A stretch of DNA of 64,000 nt from Hyphomicrobiales bacterium (GCA_900468805.1 UEIF01000015.1:1-64000); one strand, 5' to 3'. Shown: positions 35,901 through 46,559, numbered from the stretch's first letter. Notes: generated by a model not told the origin, from the sequence alone. Made by a program: numbers and translations.

Positions 35901-38900
35901 CCGGCTGTGTCAAAGTGATCGGTAACAGTGGCCTGCTGGCCGTTGAACTGGATCACCAGGTCGTCGTTGCCGCCCCCGGCGGTCACTTCGAACATGTTGA
36001 GCCCAGTCAGCGAGGCCGGCAGTGCCGGCGGCACGGTTCCTCCAACCGTGATGCGGTCGGTGCCGGCGGTTTCGTTGATGACGTCGATCCCGTCGCCGAG
36101 ATTGATGACGTAGGTGTCATTGCCGGCGCCGCCGTTCAGGGTCTCGGTGGCACTGGAGAAGGCGATCGACAGGTTTTCGATACCGACGAAGTCGCCGCTA
36201 TTGTTCGTGCCGGCCACCACGAACCTGATTGCCGAATTGGCACCGAACGGTCCGTTCAAGGGCAAGTTGTTGATCGGTCCTGCGTTGGTCGCGCCGGTTA
36301 TGGTCTGAATCGTCTGTGTGAAGTTGACGCCGTCGGCGGCAAAGAGAACCGTGACCGTTTCTCCCGCGTCGAAGCCGCTCTCATTATAGTCATAGCTTAT
36401 GGTGGCGCTCGATGCACCCGACAGACTGAAGGATCGCGTGATCATCGCGGTGCCGTTGCCTGGATCATTGTCATCATCGCGCAGGCGCAACTCATTGGTG
36501 CCGTCGTCAATGCGGATCTGGCCTGCCGAAGGGCTATTCGTATTGCCGTTGTCTCCCGTCTCAACCCACGGCGTGGCCCATGCCGCAGTTCCGCTCGACC
36601 CATTCAGGACGGTGTTGTTGAAATTATCGGCATACGTGCCCGAGGTGCCGGCCGTGCTGGGGCCGCCGACGAGGATGTCGTTGCCATCGCCGCCGTTCAG
36701 GACGTCGTTGCCGCCGAGGCCCAGCATCAGGTCGTCACCGGTGGTGCCGTTGAGAACGTCGTTCCCTTCGGTGCCGACGATGATGCCGACGGTGCCATCG
36801 GTGAACTGCAAACGCTCGACGTTTCGCAGCCGGTCGGAGCCATCGAGGTTGAGCTCGGTAACGTCGGTGACGGTCACCTGCCCATCAGCAGTCGCACCAA
36901 ACGTATAATCGGCCCGCGCGCCCTGGAACGCTGCAGTGTCGACATCACCGGCCGTCGTGTCGGTCCGGATGGTTCGCACGATCGCCAGCTGGCCAGGATT
37001 GATCGAGCCGTTGAACATCGCGGCTGCCAATGTCGTCATGCTGTTGTGTAGCGCGATCGGCTCGCCCGTATGTTCCGTGTCGGCTGGCGCGAAGACACCG
37101 ATCTGCACGTCGAGCCACTTGTCGCCATCGATGATGTCGTCGCCGGCAAGGCCCTTCATGGTGTCGCTGCCATCACCGCCGAGAATGATGTCGCCGGCAC
37201 TGAATGCCGTGACGCCGGCGCCCAGAATATCCTGCAGGCCTCTGATAAGGGCGATGCCTTCAGCGTCGAGGGCGCTACCCTGATAGCCTTCGGTACCGCC
37301 CTGAAGAGCGGGGAGCCGCTCAGCCGCAAGAGTGTTCGTGCCGGTCAGGACGTCGCCGAACCTTGTCCCCGACAGACCTTCGACCGACTCGTACTCATCG
37401 AGCGCGGCATTCTGCGGCAGTGTCGGGGCCTCGTCGAAAACGATCGGGATCGATAGATCGGCGTTTACGAAGTTCGGGTTGTCCTTGTAGGTCGCCCAGT
37501 CAAAGCCGGACATGCCCACCATCTTGCCGCGGCCGGCGCTGCCGACGAAGATATCGTCGCCGCCTTCACCGATGAACTCGTCGAAGCCGCCATCGCCCAG
37601 GAACACGTCATGACCGTCGATCTCGTCATGCGAGAAGATTTCGTCGAAATTGTCGCCAGGCGCACCGTCGAACGTGCCTGTTTCGATCCAGTCATTGCCC
37701 TCGTTGCCTAGGATGCGTTCGGCATTCTTGTTACCGTAAATGAAGTCGTTGCCGGTACCGGCGAAGACTTCCGAGCCCATGTCCGTACCCAGGAAGATGA
37801 AGTCCTGGCCGTCATTGCCCATCACCAAGTCGAGACCAGGCCCGGCGTGAACCACGTCGTTGCCCTTGCCGGCCTTGATATTGTCGTCGCCGCCGCTGTC
37901 GACGATGATGTCGTCGCCGTCGCCACCGTTGATGATGTCGTTGCCGAACCCGCCTTCCAGCCGGTCGTTGCCGCCGTCGCCGAACAGCGTGTCGTCACCG
38001 ATACCCGCGATTATGGTGTCATTGGCTTCGGTGCCGCCCATGACCACATGATCGCCCCCGGTATAACGCAGGTAGTTGGTGTCCGGGCCGACGGTCGCCG
38101 GATTGTTGCGGATGACAAGCTGCGTGAGGATGCCGTCGCCGAGCGGATCAGTGCTCTCCAGAGTGCCGTCGCCATCGAGATCGTTGAACTGTCGGGCCTG
38201 GTTGACCTCGAGAATGAGACCGGGGGTCGAGAACACGTCAGACGGCAGATGGGTGGCATCGGTATTGCGCATGATCATGGCGGCGAAGGAGTTGTTCTCC
38301 ATCTCACCGAACAGGTGCAGGCCATCGAGGCGCTGCAGATAGTAGAAGCGGTCACCGTTCTGCAGCTTTTCCATCTGCATTTCGAAGACGAAGTTGAAGG
38401 TCGAGCCGAGCATGCCGCCGAAGGGCATGATCGCTTCCGCCAAGCCGCCGATCCAGAGATCGACATTGTTGAGACCGCCAAGTGTGCCGCCGGCATAGGC
38501 TCCGGTCGCGTTGAGGAAGTCGAGGCGATCTAGCGGGACTTCAAGTCCGCCGACCGACACGCCGGTTATGATGGTGAGCGCCGCGTTACGCTTGCCTTCA
38601 AGTGTCGTCTGGCCGTCAATCAGTGAATGTGTGCCGTAGGCCGCGACGAAGTTGATGATCGAGGCCTCATGCTTTAGATGGCCGGCGAAATCGACCCAGC
38701 TCTCATAGGGCTTGAGCAAGACATCCTGGTTGGTGGCGTTGTAGAACTGCGTGCGGGCCACGTTCAGCGATGGCACGCCGGTATCACGGCCACGCGCCAG
38801 GTTGATGGTCGCAAGATCGAGCGGCAGGCCGAGCAGGTTGTTGCGCAGCGCACTGGTGACAAACTCGTCGATCTCGTTACCGGGCTGGCGTGTCATGCCG

Positions 38901-40996
38901 CGGACGATGGCGCCGGCCGCGACATTGGCATCGGCGGTCGTTGTGCCGCCATTGTTTTCGAACTGCAGCGGATTGAGGAAGCCTTCGATCAGACCGATGT
39001 GGTCAGGGTTGAAGTTCGGATCGAAGCGGTCGATCGATTCCGTCAGCATCGAGTGCCCGAAGCGGTAGACCACATGGGCGAACTCGGCGACGATCGAGGG
39101 ATCGATCGTAACGTCGAACCCGTCCGGAACCAGGAATACGTTGATATTCGGCTGGATCTTACGGGCGAACTCTTCGAAAACGAGGTGCTGATACTGCATC
39201 TCGGTACCGAACTTGGCGGCCTGGAAGAGCCGCTCGCCGTCCCAGACAAGGCCTGCTCCGGTGGCGGGAACCGCAGCGACATCATCGATCAGCCATTCGT
39301 TCAGGAAGGCCACAGCCTCAGCCTGCGAAGAGCCGTCAGCCAGCATCGCAATGGCGTCCGCAAGCACCACCTCCTGGGTATGCTCGACCAGCCGGTTGTG
39401 TTCCGAATGGAACACATGGTGCACCGCCGTCAGGCCGATATTTTCGTTGGCGCGGCCGTCGCCGGCGACATAATGCGCATCGAGCAACTCGTTGTCGTAG
39501 ACGCCAGGCTCGTTGCCGGGGTTTTCAAGACCGATCTCGATGTCGCCATCGGCCAGTCCGCCCGGCACGGCATTATGCGCGATGTCGGCCAGGAAGGCAT
39601 GGCCTGTAAGGATAGCATTCGCCGGAACGAGGACGCCCAATCCACCATTGGCATTCGGGTCGCCTTCGACGAGGCCCGTAGCTGTTACCATCTGAGGATA
39701 GCCATTGGCGCCTCGGATGAATTCGCCATAGGGATCGGTGGCCAGCAATGGAATATTGCCGACATTGGCATCGAGAAGCTGGATGCCCAAGAAATCAGCA
39801 GCCTGCGCCTTGAGATCAGCCCAGGTCGCCATGCCGCCATTGCCGCCCTCGATGAGCTTGCCCGTCGAGACCGGCTCGCCGGCAGCGTTGAGCGTGTAGG
39901 CGCGGAGGAAGACCTGATGAGATGGATGAGACGTATAGGTCTGGTTCTGGTCGACGAACGAGGTCGTCGTGTTTACGGGACGATCGGTATTGTCGGCGGC
40001 TTCGTTAACTGCCGTTAGAGGGTCATCATTCATGATGCCGTCGGCGCCCGGGCCGGCGAGGGTAGCGCGGGTCAGCACCATGAAGTTGGTGTTGCTGCCC
40101 GGAACAAAAAGCGGATCGTCTTCCATCAGCGGAATGAATACGGTGCCGTTGCCGCCCTTGGCGACGAGGTCGAGACCGTGGTCGAAGAACTGGCCGAACA
40201 GGGTGAACCAGGAATTGAACGGTGCCGAGAGGCCTTCATCCGGCGCGGCATTGGTGATGACGACATTGACGCCATCGAGCTCGACGCCGTTGGCATCCAG
40301 CAACGCGACCAAAGCATCATCCTGGGCATCGAGAGCCGCCTGCGCGTCAGCGAGGTCCGCAGCAGTTGCTGCCGCGGCATCCTGTAGAGCTTGATTATTG
40401 GGGCTGGCAGATGCTGCTGCCTGGGCCTCGGCGTTCAGCCGCTCGGCTGTGCCGACAGCGTTGAACAATGGCTTGAGCGGCTCATAAGCGGCTGAGATCT
40501 GAGCGGTGACTGTCATCTGCTGCGCTGCGGGAACGATGCCGGCGCGCTGCAGAGCCGTCAGGATCGCGGAGGGATTTCCGAGCGTCTGATCAACGATCAG
40601 GTTTGAGATGGTGCGGACTGTGGGGTCGAAGACGTCGCCCGCGACGGACGGGCCGGGGCCATCGTTGTCGGCCGTCGGGTTGTATGAGACGGGCACCAAA
40701 GCGCCACCGGCCCCGGCGGGCACCATGATCGTCTTGAACTGAGTGCCAAGGGGTTCCGGGAACTCATTGTCGGCAGCACCCCATTCCGGATGCAGCGGAT
40801 TATTGTAGGTACCGTCGACGGTGCGCAGGCCCCAGGAAAGGTTGTAAGTCGGGATAGACCCGCCGGGGCCGAACAACGGCTTTGCGACGTTGTTCGGATC
40901 GCCGGTCGATATGCCTTGCCGGAAGGCGGCGTCCGCTTCCGCGATTTTGATCTGTTTCAGGATGAAATCGAGATCCGATCGAATATAGGTGACCAT
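32918..40996 (-). CDS. Giant secreted RTX haem peroxidase (MopA-like)
   Basis: The 2,692-residue protein has an animal-type haem peroxidase domain at about 250-960 and long RTX blocks after about 985. Expected catalytic groups are present: Asp272-His273 in [10 protein letters not shown] (distal His and one ester-link Asp), Arg515 and Glu518 in GDGRANE (distal Arg and second ester-link Glu), and proximal His648 in [29 protein letters not shown] is the other family block. RTX clusters alternate with beta-rich modules, including a jelly-roll-like segment roughly two-thirds along. The C-terminus [12 protein letters not shown] fits a PrtD-type export signal. The ATG at 40996 has GGGGGGAA upstream. 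MopA-type relatives oxidise Mn(II), but the substrate here is unproven. Confidence 0.92.
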   Translation of the reverse strand: MVTYIRSDLDFILKQIKIAEADAAFRQGISTGDPNNVAKPLFGPGGSIPTYNLSWGLRTVDGTYNNPLHPEWGAADNEFPEPLGTQFKTIMVPAGAGGALVPVSYNPTADNDGPGPSVAGDVFDPTVRTISNLIVDQTLGNPSAILTALQRAGIVPAAQQMTVTAQISAAYEPLKPLFNAVGTAERLNAEAQAAASASPNNQALQDAAAATAADLADAQAALDAQDDALVALLDANGVELDGVNVVITNAAPDEGLSAPFNSWFTLFGQFFDHGLDLVAKGGNGTVFIPLMEDDPLFVPGSNTNFMVLTRATLAGPGADGIMNDDPLTAVNEAADNTDRPVNTTTSFVDQNQTYTSHPSHQVFLRAYTLNAAGEPVSTGKLIEGGNGGMATWADLKAQAADFLGIQLLDANVGNIPLLATDPYGEFIRGANGYPQMVTATGLVEGDPNANGGLGVLVPANAILTGHAFLADIAHNAVPGGLADGDIEIGLENPGNEPGVYDNELLDAHYVAGDGRANENIGLTAVHHVFHSEHNRLVEHTQEVVLADAIAMLADGSSQAEAVAFLNEWLIDDVAAVPATGAGLVWDGERLFQAAKFGTEMQYQHLVFEEFARKIQPNINVFLVPDGFDVTIDPSIVAEFAHVVYRFGHSMLTESIDRFDPNFNPDHIGLIEGFLNPLQFENNGGTTTADANVAAGAIVRGMTRQPGNEIDEFVTSALRNNLLGLPLDLATINLARGRDTGVPSLNVARTQFYNATNQDVLLKPYESWVDFAGHLKHEASIINFVAAYGTHSLIDGQTTLEGKRNAALTIITGVSVGGLEVPLDRLDFLNATGAYAGGTLGGLNNVDLWIGGLAEAIMPFGGMLGSTFNFVFEMQMEKLQNGDRFYYLQRLDGLHLFGEMENNSFAAMIMRNTDATHLPSDVFSTPGLILEVNQARQFNDLDGDGTLESTDPLGDGILTQLVIRNNPATVGPDTNYLRYTGGDHVVMGGTEANDTIIAGIGDDTLFGDGGNDRLEGGFGNDIINGGDGDDIIVDSGGDDNIKAGKGNDVVHAGPGLDLVMGNDGQDFIFLGTDMGSEVFAGTGNDFIYGNKNAERILGNEGNDWIETGTFDGAPGDNFDEIFSHDEIDGHDVFLGDGGFDEFIGEGGDDIFVGSAGRGKMVGMSGFDWATYKDNPNFVNADLSIPIVFDEAPTLPQNAALDEYESVEGLSGTRFGDVLTGTNTLAAERLPALQGGTEGYQGSALDAEGIALIRGLQDILGAGVTAFSAGDIILGGDGSDTMKGLAGDDIIDGDKWLDVQIGVFAPADTEHTGEPIALHNSMTTLAAAMFNGSINPGQLAIVRTIRTDTTAGDVDTAAFQGARADYTFGATADGQVTVTDVTELNLDGSDRLRNVERLQFTDGTVGIIVGTEGNDVLNGTTGDDLMLGLGGNDVLNGGDGNDILVGGPSTAGTSGTYADNFNNTVLNGSSGTAAWATPWVETGDNGNTNSPSAGQIRIDDGTNELRLRDDDNDPGNGTAMITRSFSLSGASSATISYDYNESGFDAGETVTVLFAADGVNFTQTIQTITGATNAGPINNLPLNGPFGANSAIRFVVAGTNNSGDFVGIENLSIAFSSATETLNGGAGNDTYVINLGDGIDVINETAGTDRITVGGTVPPALPASLTGLNMFEVTAGGGNDDLVIQFNGQQATVTDHFDTAGEAVEFINFNGSTFEGYVLTGDYALSTDDNGERTAAVGVNTALAGTTANDTLTGNTGFDLLFGHDGNDTLNGGLGEDLLVGGIGNDTLDGGDDIDTLVGGAGNDTYIDDTGEDLIIEAAGGGTDTIATTAALYTMAAFANVENLTYTGVDADQFVGTGNDGNNVITGGDLADTLTGLGGNDTLNGGLGADTMLGGVGDDIYAVDDVGDVVTELAAGGTDRVDASVDYTLGAEVENLNLIGAAVTGRGNTLANTINGNGAANQLFGGGNNDTLNGAAGSDLLDGGDGNDTLNGGDDNDTIIGGAGNDTIDVGGGVNTIIYNSTGFGADIVNSFDATGGTPATQDRIDLSGLGVTAANFANRVFESASGGNTIITIRENGPASAIQGTIQINGVNNAGIDVSDFTLATAGNVINGGAAGQTHNGTAGADTINALGGNDTANAGAGNDIVNGGTGNDVVNGDAGDDTFNWNANNATAASLANSDGRDIVNGGTEGQAGDTFVITGNGAVAETYRIYTRAAWDALAGNNGASLNAATEIVITRGANTDFATSVIAELREIEEIRINGVDPSGPGSSGGDTFEVIGNFTGTSLRLNTITIDGNAGDDTIDISALTSAHRIVFRSNGGNDTIVGTLRPQDVIELPAGTTADDYEITTDANGVTTMTGSQHSIRFTSEGGLPHFNDPADDDVDTPPPAPPTPETATGTTVVGTAAADVLLGTASGEMIVAFAGNDVATGGAGSDIMRGDDGDDLLSGEAGNDMVFGGAGNDDLFGGDGNEMLYGDAGADRVFGDAGDDMIQTGAGNDTAHGGSGNDMFIAEASDGDDVYYGDAGSDTLDMAAITANLTVDLGSGFMGRGSASSSQSGNDTLWNIENVVTGSGNDTITANASVNVIDGGAGNDKFVFLSEKDADGDTILGFQPGDKIDLSGSDANNGVSGNQAFTLIAGSTLSGAAQLIVTHETRDDGDYTVVQGSVDGDSSAELRLSIKGNHNLTTTDFNL

Positions 40997-41263
40997 TTTA
41001 TTCCCCCCTTGGATTGTCCAGAAAACGGTATCGTTCCGGCAATGCTTTTCCCGTCCCTGCATTCGCAGGCATCGTCTGCGCTGCGGCAGATTTTCTACTG
41101 GGGTTCCGGAGATGAGATTGCGAAAGCCAATAGAAAATCTTCAGCATTGTCTGCGACGATCAGATAATGTCTTCAGGCAAGGCCAGGGGATAGTTCCAAA
41201 GGTCCGCTGACATTCACGGACTTTGGTCTTCGGGAGGTCGGGACTTTAGACCCGGAAATAAAT
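40997..41263. promoter_or_regulatory. Divergent promoter region of peroxidase and histidine kinase genes
   Basis: 267 bases separate the two starts. Near 41197-41225 the partial inverted repeat AAAGGTCCG...CGGACTTT lies about 40-65 bases before the kinase start and is a candidate response-regulator site. No gene is visible. The kinase start is a GTG. Confidence 0.4.
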
Positions 41264-42718
41264 GTGACTTACGTCCCTTTCAGGAAGAGCCTCGGCGGCG
41301 AGAAATCCGGCATACTAGGATACTGGCAAGGCATTGATTTAACGAAGCAGTTCCTGATTGTGGCGGGGTTGATCATCTGTAGTTCGATGGCCATCCTTGG
41401 TGAGTGGCTGACAAGCCAGATTGCCGCAAATCAGCTGAGGAGCCGGGCCGAATCCGGAGCCCTCTACATGGAGGGTTTTCTGGCCCGTCACGTCGAGGGA
41501 TCGGCAAGCAATCTCCAGGTCGCGGAATCCCGTCGCAAGGAATTGGACGATCTTTTGATCGGGACTGATCTTGCGCGACGAGTAGAAGGCTTCAGGATCT
41601 GGCGCAATGATGGGATGGTGATCTACAGCACCGATAAATCTCTTATCGGAAAAGCCTTCCCGTCGGCCGATATCAAACGGGCTTTCACAGGTCGGGTTGT
41701 TGCGCAGCTCGAGACTGGTCACAATGACGGAGAAGGCGAGGAAGAGCCGACGACCGACCGTCCGCTCATTGAAATCTATGCACCCATCTATCGCTCGGGC
41801 ACGCGCGAAATCATCGCTGTCGGAGAGCTTTATGAGGACGCGGCCGAATTCCTCGTTCAGCGAGGCCGGGTCCAACGTCAGACATGGGCAATCGTCGGCG
41901 CAACGACTTTGGCCATCATGGCCCTGCTGTTCCTCATTGTCCGGCGGGCGAGCAATATCATCGCCAATCAGAGGATGACGCTGAAGGCGCAGCTGACGGA
42001 GGCTCAGGCGCTCGCGGATCAGAACACCGAGCTTCGCAAGGTTGCCGACAGGGCGCGCATGGATGCGACGAAGTCGAACGAGCAACTCCTCAACCGGATC
42101 GGTGCGGATCTGCACGATGGTCCCGTCCAACTGCTCAGCCTGCTGATCCTTAAACTGGGGAGGCCTACAGACGCACCCGTGCCGGCAAGGACGACCTTCG
42201 ACAGCGCAGCCGACGTCACGGAGGCTGATCTTGCTCCCTCTCACATCGCGAGCCAGGTCCTGGCAGAGCTGCGAGAGCTTTCGACTGGGCTGGTCATGCC
42301 GGAGATCGAAAATATGCCGCTCGAAGCGGCTCTGCGCATGGCAGTCGATCAGCACGAATATGCGACGGGATCGAAAGTGACAGTGGCGTATGACCGCCTG
42401 CCCGAGCGTGTTGCCCACCCCTTGAAGATCTGTCTTTACCGTGTCGTGCAGGAGGGGCTCAACAATGCGTTCCGCCATGGCGGCGGCCGTGACCAGCGCG
42501 TTTCGGCGTCAGCAGATCAGCAAGCCATTACTGTCGTCATTGCCGACGATGGTCCCGGCCTCGGGGTGAACAATTCCCAAGCCCGTCACAGGCCGCTCGG
42601 GCTGCAGGGCATTCGAAACCGGGTTGAGGCTTTTGGCGGCAGCGTTGACATCCGCCGGGGTCCGCGCTCCGGAACGGAGCTTCAGGTCGTGGTGCCGATG
42701 GAGGGGAATGGTATCTAG
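41264..42718 (+). CDS. NarL-type sensor histidine kinase
   Basis: This 484-residue membrane kinase has a first membrane segment at about 29-47, an extracytoplasmic sensor at about 50-205 with a PAS/Cache-like character, and a second membrane segment at about 208-226. The HisKA_3 dimerisation block carries the phospho-acceptor His284 in ADLHDGPVQLLSLL. The HATPase domain shows CLYRVVQEGLNNAFRHGGG and ADDGPGLG and ends LGLQGIRNRVEAFGG. The GTG start has GGAAA upstream and there is no nearby ATG. It converges on the response regulator gene, sharing a CTAG at the two stop codons, and reads away from the RTX peroxidase gene. The signal is unknown. Confidence 0.92.
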   Translation: MTYVPFRKSLGGEKSGILGYWQGIDLTKQFLIVAGLIICSSMAILGEWLTSQIAANQLRSRAESGALYMEGFLARHVEGSASNLQVAESRRKELDDLLIGTDLARRVEGFRIWRNDGMVIYSTDKSLIGKAFPSADIKRAFTGRVVAQLETGHNDGEGEEEPTTDRPLIEIYAPIYRSGTREIIAVGELYEDAAEFLVQRGRVQRQTWAIVGATTLAIMALLFLIVRRASNIIANQRMTLKAQLTEAQALADQNTELRKVADRARMDATKSNEQLLNRIGADLHDGPVQLLSLLILKLGRPTDAPVPARTTFDSAADVTEADLAPSHIASQVLAELRELSTGLVMPEIENMPLEAALRMAVDQHEYATGSKVTVAYDRLPERVAHPLKICLYRVVQEGLNNAFRHGGGRDQRVSASADQQAITVVIADDGPGLGVNNSQARHRPLGLQGIRNRVEAFGGSVDIRRGPRSGTELQVVVPMEGNGI

Positions 42719-43374
42719 TGGCGTTGGATCGGATCTGTGCCGCCCTCAAGCTTCTGCGCGGCGAGTAATACTTCCAGGCGATTTCGTGCATTCAACTTCT
42801 GCATGAGGATAGTCATGTAGTTTTTGACGGTCTTCTCGCCGATCTGCAGGTCGGCTGCAATCTGCCGATTGGTGAAGCCCCGCAGCAGCATTCTGATGAT
42901 CTGGCCTTCGCGGATGCTGAGCTTTACTTCCGTGCCGGTCATCTTTTTGAGGGAGGCTATCTTAAGCTCTTCGATGACCTTGCAGGCGAATGCAGGGGTG
43001 ATGAACATGTCGCCGCGGTGGACGGTCGCGATGGCTTGAAGGAGTTCCTGTGCGCTGCTTCCTTTGAGGACATACCCGCTTGCGCCGGCGTTGAGGGCGC
43101 GCACGGCATAATCGCTGCCCGTCATTGCCGTGAAGACCAGGATCTTCGTTCGGATTTTTTCGACAAGCTTCGCGATCACGTCGAAAATGTTTCCCGGCAT
43201 CATCAGGTCGACGACAAAGACGTCAGGTGCCAACCTCAGGCCAATGTCCAATATATCGTCCGCGCTCGATCCAGTTGCCGCAACAGAAAATGTGGGTTGC
43301 TTTCTAAGGATTTCAGTTAGGCCAGCGAGCATCAGAGGGTGGTCGTCAACTAGCGCTACCGAGATTGGACTCAT
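42715..43374 (-). CDS. NarL/FixJ-type response regulator
   Basis: This 219-residue regulator has a receiver domain at about 1-120 with the acidic pocket in VALVDDHPLML, the phospho-acceptor Asp in DVFVVDLMMPG and Lys in SGYVLKGSS. A LuxR-type helix-turn-helix follows at about 150-210 (LSIREGQIIRMLLRGFTNRQ and GEKTVKNYM). It is the natural partner of the adjacent kinase, both being of the NarL family, although the genes converge and so are transcribed separately. The ATG at 43374 has AGGG upstream, and a GTG three codons earlier is an alternative. Confidence 0.92.
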   Translation of the reverse strand: MSPISVALVDDHPLMLAGLTEILRKQPTFSVAATGSSADDILDIGLRLAPDVFVVDLMMPGNIFDVIAKLVEKIRTKILVFTAMTGSDYAVRALNAGASGYVLKGSSAQELLQAIATVHRGDMFITPAFACKVIEELKIASLKKMTGTEVKLSIREGQIIRMLLRGFTNRQIAADLQIGEKTVKNYMTILMQKLNARNRLEVLLAAQKLEGGTDPIQRH

Positions 43375-43744
43375 GTTATACACCCTGCATAAAGTAAACG
43401 TATAATTGATATTCCGAAATTAATTTCATGTCCATCTAGCCATTTCTAAGTATTTCTGTCGATGCTGAGGTAAACCCAGAGGATGATCTCGGAAGAGCTA
43501 CGACAAACTGGTCACGCGGCTGGTTGAACTCTGAATTGAGGTTCAAACCCTATCACCGCGCTTATAGGCGGTAGGAGCCGGCGAGCCATCCATACTGACT
43601 GTAACCACAAGTACTGCCATGCGAGCCCTACCTTGTCGTTGCGCGCAGCGGAATGGTTACCAATGGCCGACTGGACGGACGACAAGGGCCTGTTCAGCGT
43701 CCTCCTGTGCAGGGGCAATCCAGAACCGTCCGCACTATGACGGG
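43375..43744. other. Intergenic region upstream of the response regulator, no gene seen
   Basis: About 370 bases. The part nearest the regulator start (43384-43460) is AT-rich and probably holds its promoter. The remainder reads as non-coding or degenerate sequence up to the LysR stop at 43745. Confidence 0.4.
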
Positions 43745-44656
43745 CTAGCCGTCGCCGACCTTTAATTCCGGCTCCTCGGCGCAAATCGCAGCGAGGAAAT
43801 CGATGAATTGCCGCACTCGCGAGGGCATGCGCCGTCCGGCAGCGGTAACTGCGTTTATCGGAAAGGGCGGCGGCGCATGCTGGTCCAGAATTTGTACAAC
43901 CTCGCCGGAGGCCAGCACATCCGTGAACAACCAGCTTGCGTGGTGGGCGATGCCGAGGCCCGCGAGGACCGCGCCGCGGATATGCTCGGCGTCGTTTGTG
44001 CGGAACGCTCCCCCACCGTCGACCGTGACCGGCCGGCCGTCTACGTGGAAACCCCACCCGATGATATCGCCCTGGTGGACATAGCTGATACGTTGGTGGG
44101 TGCGCAGTTCGACTAGCGTTTGCGGTGTGCCGTGTTGGGCAAGATAGCCGGCGGAGGCTAGGGTTATCATCCGCATGTCGCCGATGCGTCGCGCGACGAG
44201 TGCTGAATCCGAAAGCCGACCGATGCGGATCGCGACGTCTATTCCCTCCTCGATAAGGTCAACGTGCCGCCCGGAGACTTCCATCTCGATCGCGACGTCA
44301 GGGAAACTCGTCCTAAAATCCGCTAGTCGGGGAATAACGAACATCCTCCCGAATGCTGGCGAGAGGGTCACGCGGACCAGCCCCGAGGGGCGCGACTGCC
44401 CTTCAAGGACTCTCTCTTCGACGGAGTCGAGATCCTGAAGAATACGGACGGTGGCCTCATAATAGTCCTGTCCTGCAGGCGTCACGGCAAGGGCACGCGA
44501 ACTTCTCGCGAGGAGTTGCGTCCCGAGCCGCGCTTCGAGCGCAGCGAGCTGCTTGCTGACCGTCGGTTGGCTGACGTTCAGATCTCGCGCTGCCTGCGAA
44601 AAGCTTCCGCTTTCGACGACGCGCACGAACATCCGCATCGCATCTAGCTTATCCAT
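43745..44656 (-). CDS. LysR-family transcriptional regulator
   Basis: This 303-residue LysR regulator has an N-terminal winged helix at about 3-60 (FVRVVESGSFSQAARDLNVS, QPTVSKQLAALEARLG) and a substrate-binding domain at about 90-295. It belongs to the group often found beside detoxification genes and is divergent from the glutathione S-transferase at 44793, which it probably controls. The ATG at 44656 is chosen because family proteins begin MDKLDAM, while a second in-frame start lies six codons upstream at 44674. The effector is unknown. Confidence 0.92.
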   Translation of the reverse strand: MDKLDAMRMFVRVVESGSFSQAARDLNVSQPTVSKQLAALEARLGTQLLARSSRALAVTPAGQDYYEATVRILQDLDSVEERVLEGQSRPSGLVRVTLSPAFGRMFVIPRLADFRTSFPDVAIEMEVSGRHVDLIEEGIDVAIRIGRLSDSALVARRIGDMRMITLASAGYLAQHGTPQTLVELRTHQRISYVHQGDIIGWGFHVDGRPVTVDGGGAFRTNDAEHIRGAVLAGLGIAHHASWLFTDVLASGEVVQILDQHAPPPFPINAVTAAGRRMPSRVRQFIDFLAAICAEEPELKVGDG

Positions 44657-44698
44657 CACCTTTACTCCAAACAATTAATGAATTCCAATTGGGAATAG

Positions 44699-44725
44699 AT
44701 GGCATTCATAAAGCATGGATGCCAT
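44699..44725. promoter_or_regulatory. Inverted/direct repeat between LysR and GST genes
   Basis: ATGGCAT (44699-44705) and ATGCCAT (44719-44725) form an inverted repeat. In addition GCATTCATAAA and CCATTCGTAAA form a direct repeat across the same region. They lie in the 136-base divergent spacer and are plausible LysR recognition and activation sites for the GST gene. Confidence 0.45.
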
Positions 44726-44792
44726 TCGTAAAAAGAATATGGGAATTAACGTTCGGCCGCCCTTTCACGGGCCGGAGCCGAAAGGAACAGTT

Positions 44793-45464
44793 ATGACAAT
44801 CAAGATCTATGGTGATGCGGGCTCGGGCAGCTTGCGTCGCGTGAACACCGCTGCGAAGATCATGGGCATTGAACTCGAACGCGTTACCGTTGACCTCTTC
44901 AAAGGCGAGAGCCAGACCGACGAGTTCAAATCCCGTCTCAATCCCCACGGTTTGACGCCGGTTCTGGAGGATGGAGACACCATTCTCTGGGAATCTTCTG
45001 CAATCAACTTGTATCTCGCCAACAAGGTGAATTCGCCGCTGGTCGGAACCACGCAGGAGGAGCGCTTTCAGGTCCTTCAGTGGATGTTCTGGTCGGGCGA
45101 GCAGTGGCGCACCTTCACCACCACAATCTTCGATGAGCGCGTGGGGAAGACGGTCATGGGTGTAGCGAAGGACGAGTCCCTCATCAAATTTGCTGAGGGT
45201 AAGATCCGCGCTGCAGCGAAAGTACTCAACCAGCATCTTGAAGGCCGTAAGTTCATGGTTGGCAATGCGTTGACCTTTGCCGATATCGATATCGCAGCTC
45301 CCTTCTCCCAGGCCGATCGTGCAAAGTTTCCGTTCAAGGAATATCCAAACCTCATCGCTTGGCACGACAATCTTCTCCAGTCGTTCCCAGCGTGGGCTGA
45401 GACGAAGGCTGAGGTTGACAACCGTATGGAAAGCTTCCTGGCGAGCGTCGGCGTGAAACTATAA
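44793..45464 (+). CDS. Glutathione S-transferase family protein
   Basis: This 223-residue GST has an N-terminal thioredoxin-like domain (about 1-80: IYGDAGSGSLRRVNTAAKIM, then LNPHGLTPVLEDGDTILWES, where the Pro and the ESSAI block form the glutathione site). An all-helical C-terminal domain follows (about 90-215, with NALTFADIDIAAPF). The ATG at 44793 has AAAGGAAC upstream, and the open frame back to 44715 covers the regulatory repeats and is rejected. It likely conjugates or reduces electrophilic compounds in the cytoplasm under control of the divergent LysR protein. Confidence 0.9.
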   Translation: MTIKIYGDAGSGSLRRVNTAAKIMGIELERVTVDLFKGESQTDEFKSRLNPHGLTPVLEDGDTILWESSAINLYLANKVNSPLVGTTQEERFQVLQWMFWSGEQWRTFTTTIFDERVGKTVMGVAKDESLIKFAEGKIRAAAKVLNQHLEGRKFMVGNALTFADIDIAAPFSQADRAKFPFKEYPNLIAWHDNLLQSFPAWAETKAEVDNRMESFLASVGVKL

Positions 45465-45586
45465 TTTCTGGCCTTCCTGTCTGGCCAGTGCGCGTATGAA
45501 GATGGTGCGCGCTGGCCGGAATCGCGACGATCTTTTCAATGGCGCGGTGGGCCGTCGCCAGGTTAGCCTAGGCTTCACGAAAGCAA

Positions 45587-46048
45587 GTGAATGGGTTTCA
45601 CATGAAGTCGCGCAAGCCAAAGCGCCATACAGCGTTCGTTTCCAATAATGCGTTCACGCCGGACGCGATCGCGTCGGATGCTTCCTGGCTACCCGATATG
45701 GCTGATTGTGGTGAACGGCCGGCCTCTGCAGAAGACTTTGTGCAGGCCTACCTCGCTGATCCCGGGGCATGGCATTGGTCGACGGATTTGCTTAATGACT
45801 CGAAGGAGGAGACCTTGAAGCGGGCTCTTGCCGTCATCGCCCGAGCCCGACTCCCAGATCATCAACAGGCGCTTGGCCAGCTCGGCGCCGGGCCGATCGA
45901 AGACATGATGTCCGAGATGCTTCTTGATTATCTGCGCGCCTGGATGCCATTTAGCGAACCGATGCGCTACGCGCTCCATTGCGTGCGAATGAACGTCGAA
46001 CCGCCCGCCCTGCAGCAGCGTTTAAGAGCGATGCTTGCCGTATGGTGA
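45587..46048 (+). CDS. Hypothetical protein, 153 residues
   Basis: No recognised domain. The protein has a basic N-terminus (MKSRKPKRH) and then a compact, helix-rich, Trp-containing core (ASWLPDMAD, DPGAWHWSTDLLND, DYLRAWMPFSEPMRYALHC). It looks like a folded soluble protein of a type common as unannotated genes in rhizobia. Two ATGs (45587 and 45602) are possible starts and neither has a strong ribosome binding site. It stands alone after the GST gene. Confidence 0.6.
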   Translation: MNGFHMKSRKPKRHTAFVSNNAFTPDAIASDASWLPDMADCGERPASAEDFVQAYLADPGAWHWSTDLLNDSKEETLKRALAVIARARLPDHQQALGQLGAGPIEDMMSEMLLDYLRAWMPFSEPMRYALHCVRMNVEPPALQQRLRAMLAVW

Positions 46049-46129
46049 TCGTGACTTTAAAGTTGGGGTCGCTTACCGACCTAGCACTCCCATGGATCTA
46101 ACCAGCCGTACCCGAACCGAGCCTCCGCC

Positions 46130-46413
46130 CATGACCTGGCGGAACTTTATCTCCCGGCCGGCGTCGAAATGCCTGAGAATGCCGCCGAACACTTCCTGCA
46201 GACAAGATCTAGGGCGGAGGATATCTGGGCGAAGTGGGCAGAGACGAACTTTATTTTCGCGACAAGGAGGCTGTCGCTAATACAGTGGATCATTATAAGA
46301 AGCTTACAATCGCCGCCGCCATCGGCCGCGTGCCCAGCGAAATAGTTTATTCCTTTGCCACCGAAGTCAGGGGCGTACAGCAGATCATCGAACAAACTGT
46401 TTCGGTAAGTTGA
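46130..46413 (+). pseudogene. Possible frameshifted small gene
   Basis: Two overlapping plus-strand frames look protein-like in sequence. One reads HDLAELYLPAGVEMPENAA from about 46130. The other runs from about 46231 to a TGA at 46413 and reads VGRDELYFRDKEAVANTV then YKKLTIAAAIGRVPSEIVYS. No intact start joins them, so a frameshift or deletion is likely. The family is not recognised and confidence is low. The 46049-46129 part shows nothing. Confidence 0.3.
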
Positions 46414-46559
46414 TCGTCCAATACCCCGCCAGGGCCGAGCAGTTGACTATCGCTGCGCCGCCAAGCGCCCAGCGGGTGTTGGAGAATTGTTGGGAAGATC
46501 TCGTTATTTCATTGCCAGCTAATGTTCGCTTCGCTAGCCTGCGAAGTGGGAGGACTAAA

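Noticed and set aside
34643..37051. 802-codon plus-strand frame opposite the giant peroxidase gene
   Set aside because: Same antisense-of-RTX effect. The real gene is supported by haem peroxidase motifs and an RTX/export signature on the minus strand.
32918..41000. Tandem DNA repeats in the RTX genes as a CRISPR-like or satellite array
   Set aside because: The periodicity is 27 bases in frame and encodes degenerate GGxGxDxUx nonapeptides. Spacing and sequence vary as in coding repeats, not as in CRISPR.
43512..44057. Long open frame overlapping the LysR gene
   Set aside because: It is an out-of-frame shadow of the LysR coding sequence, rich in Arg/Gly/Ala as expected from GC-rich DNA.
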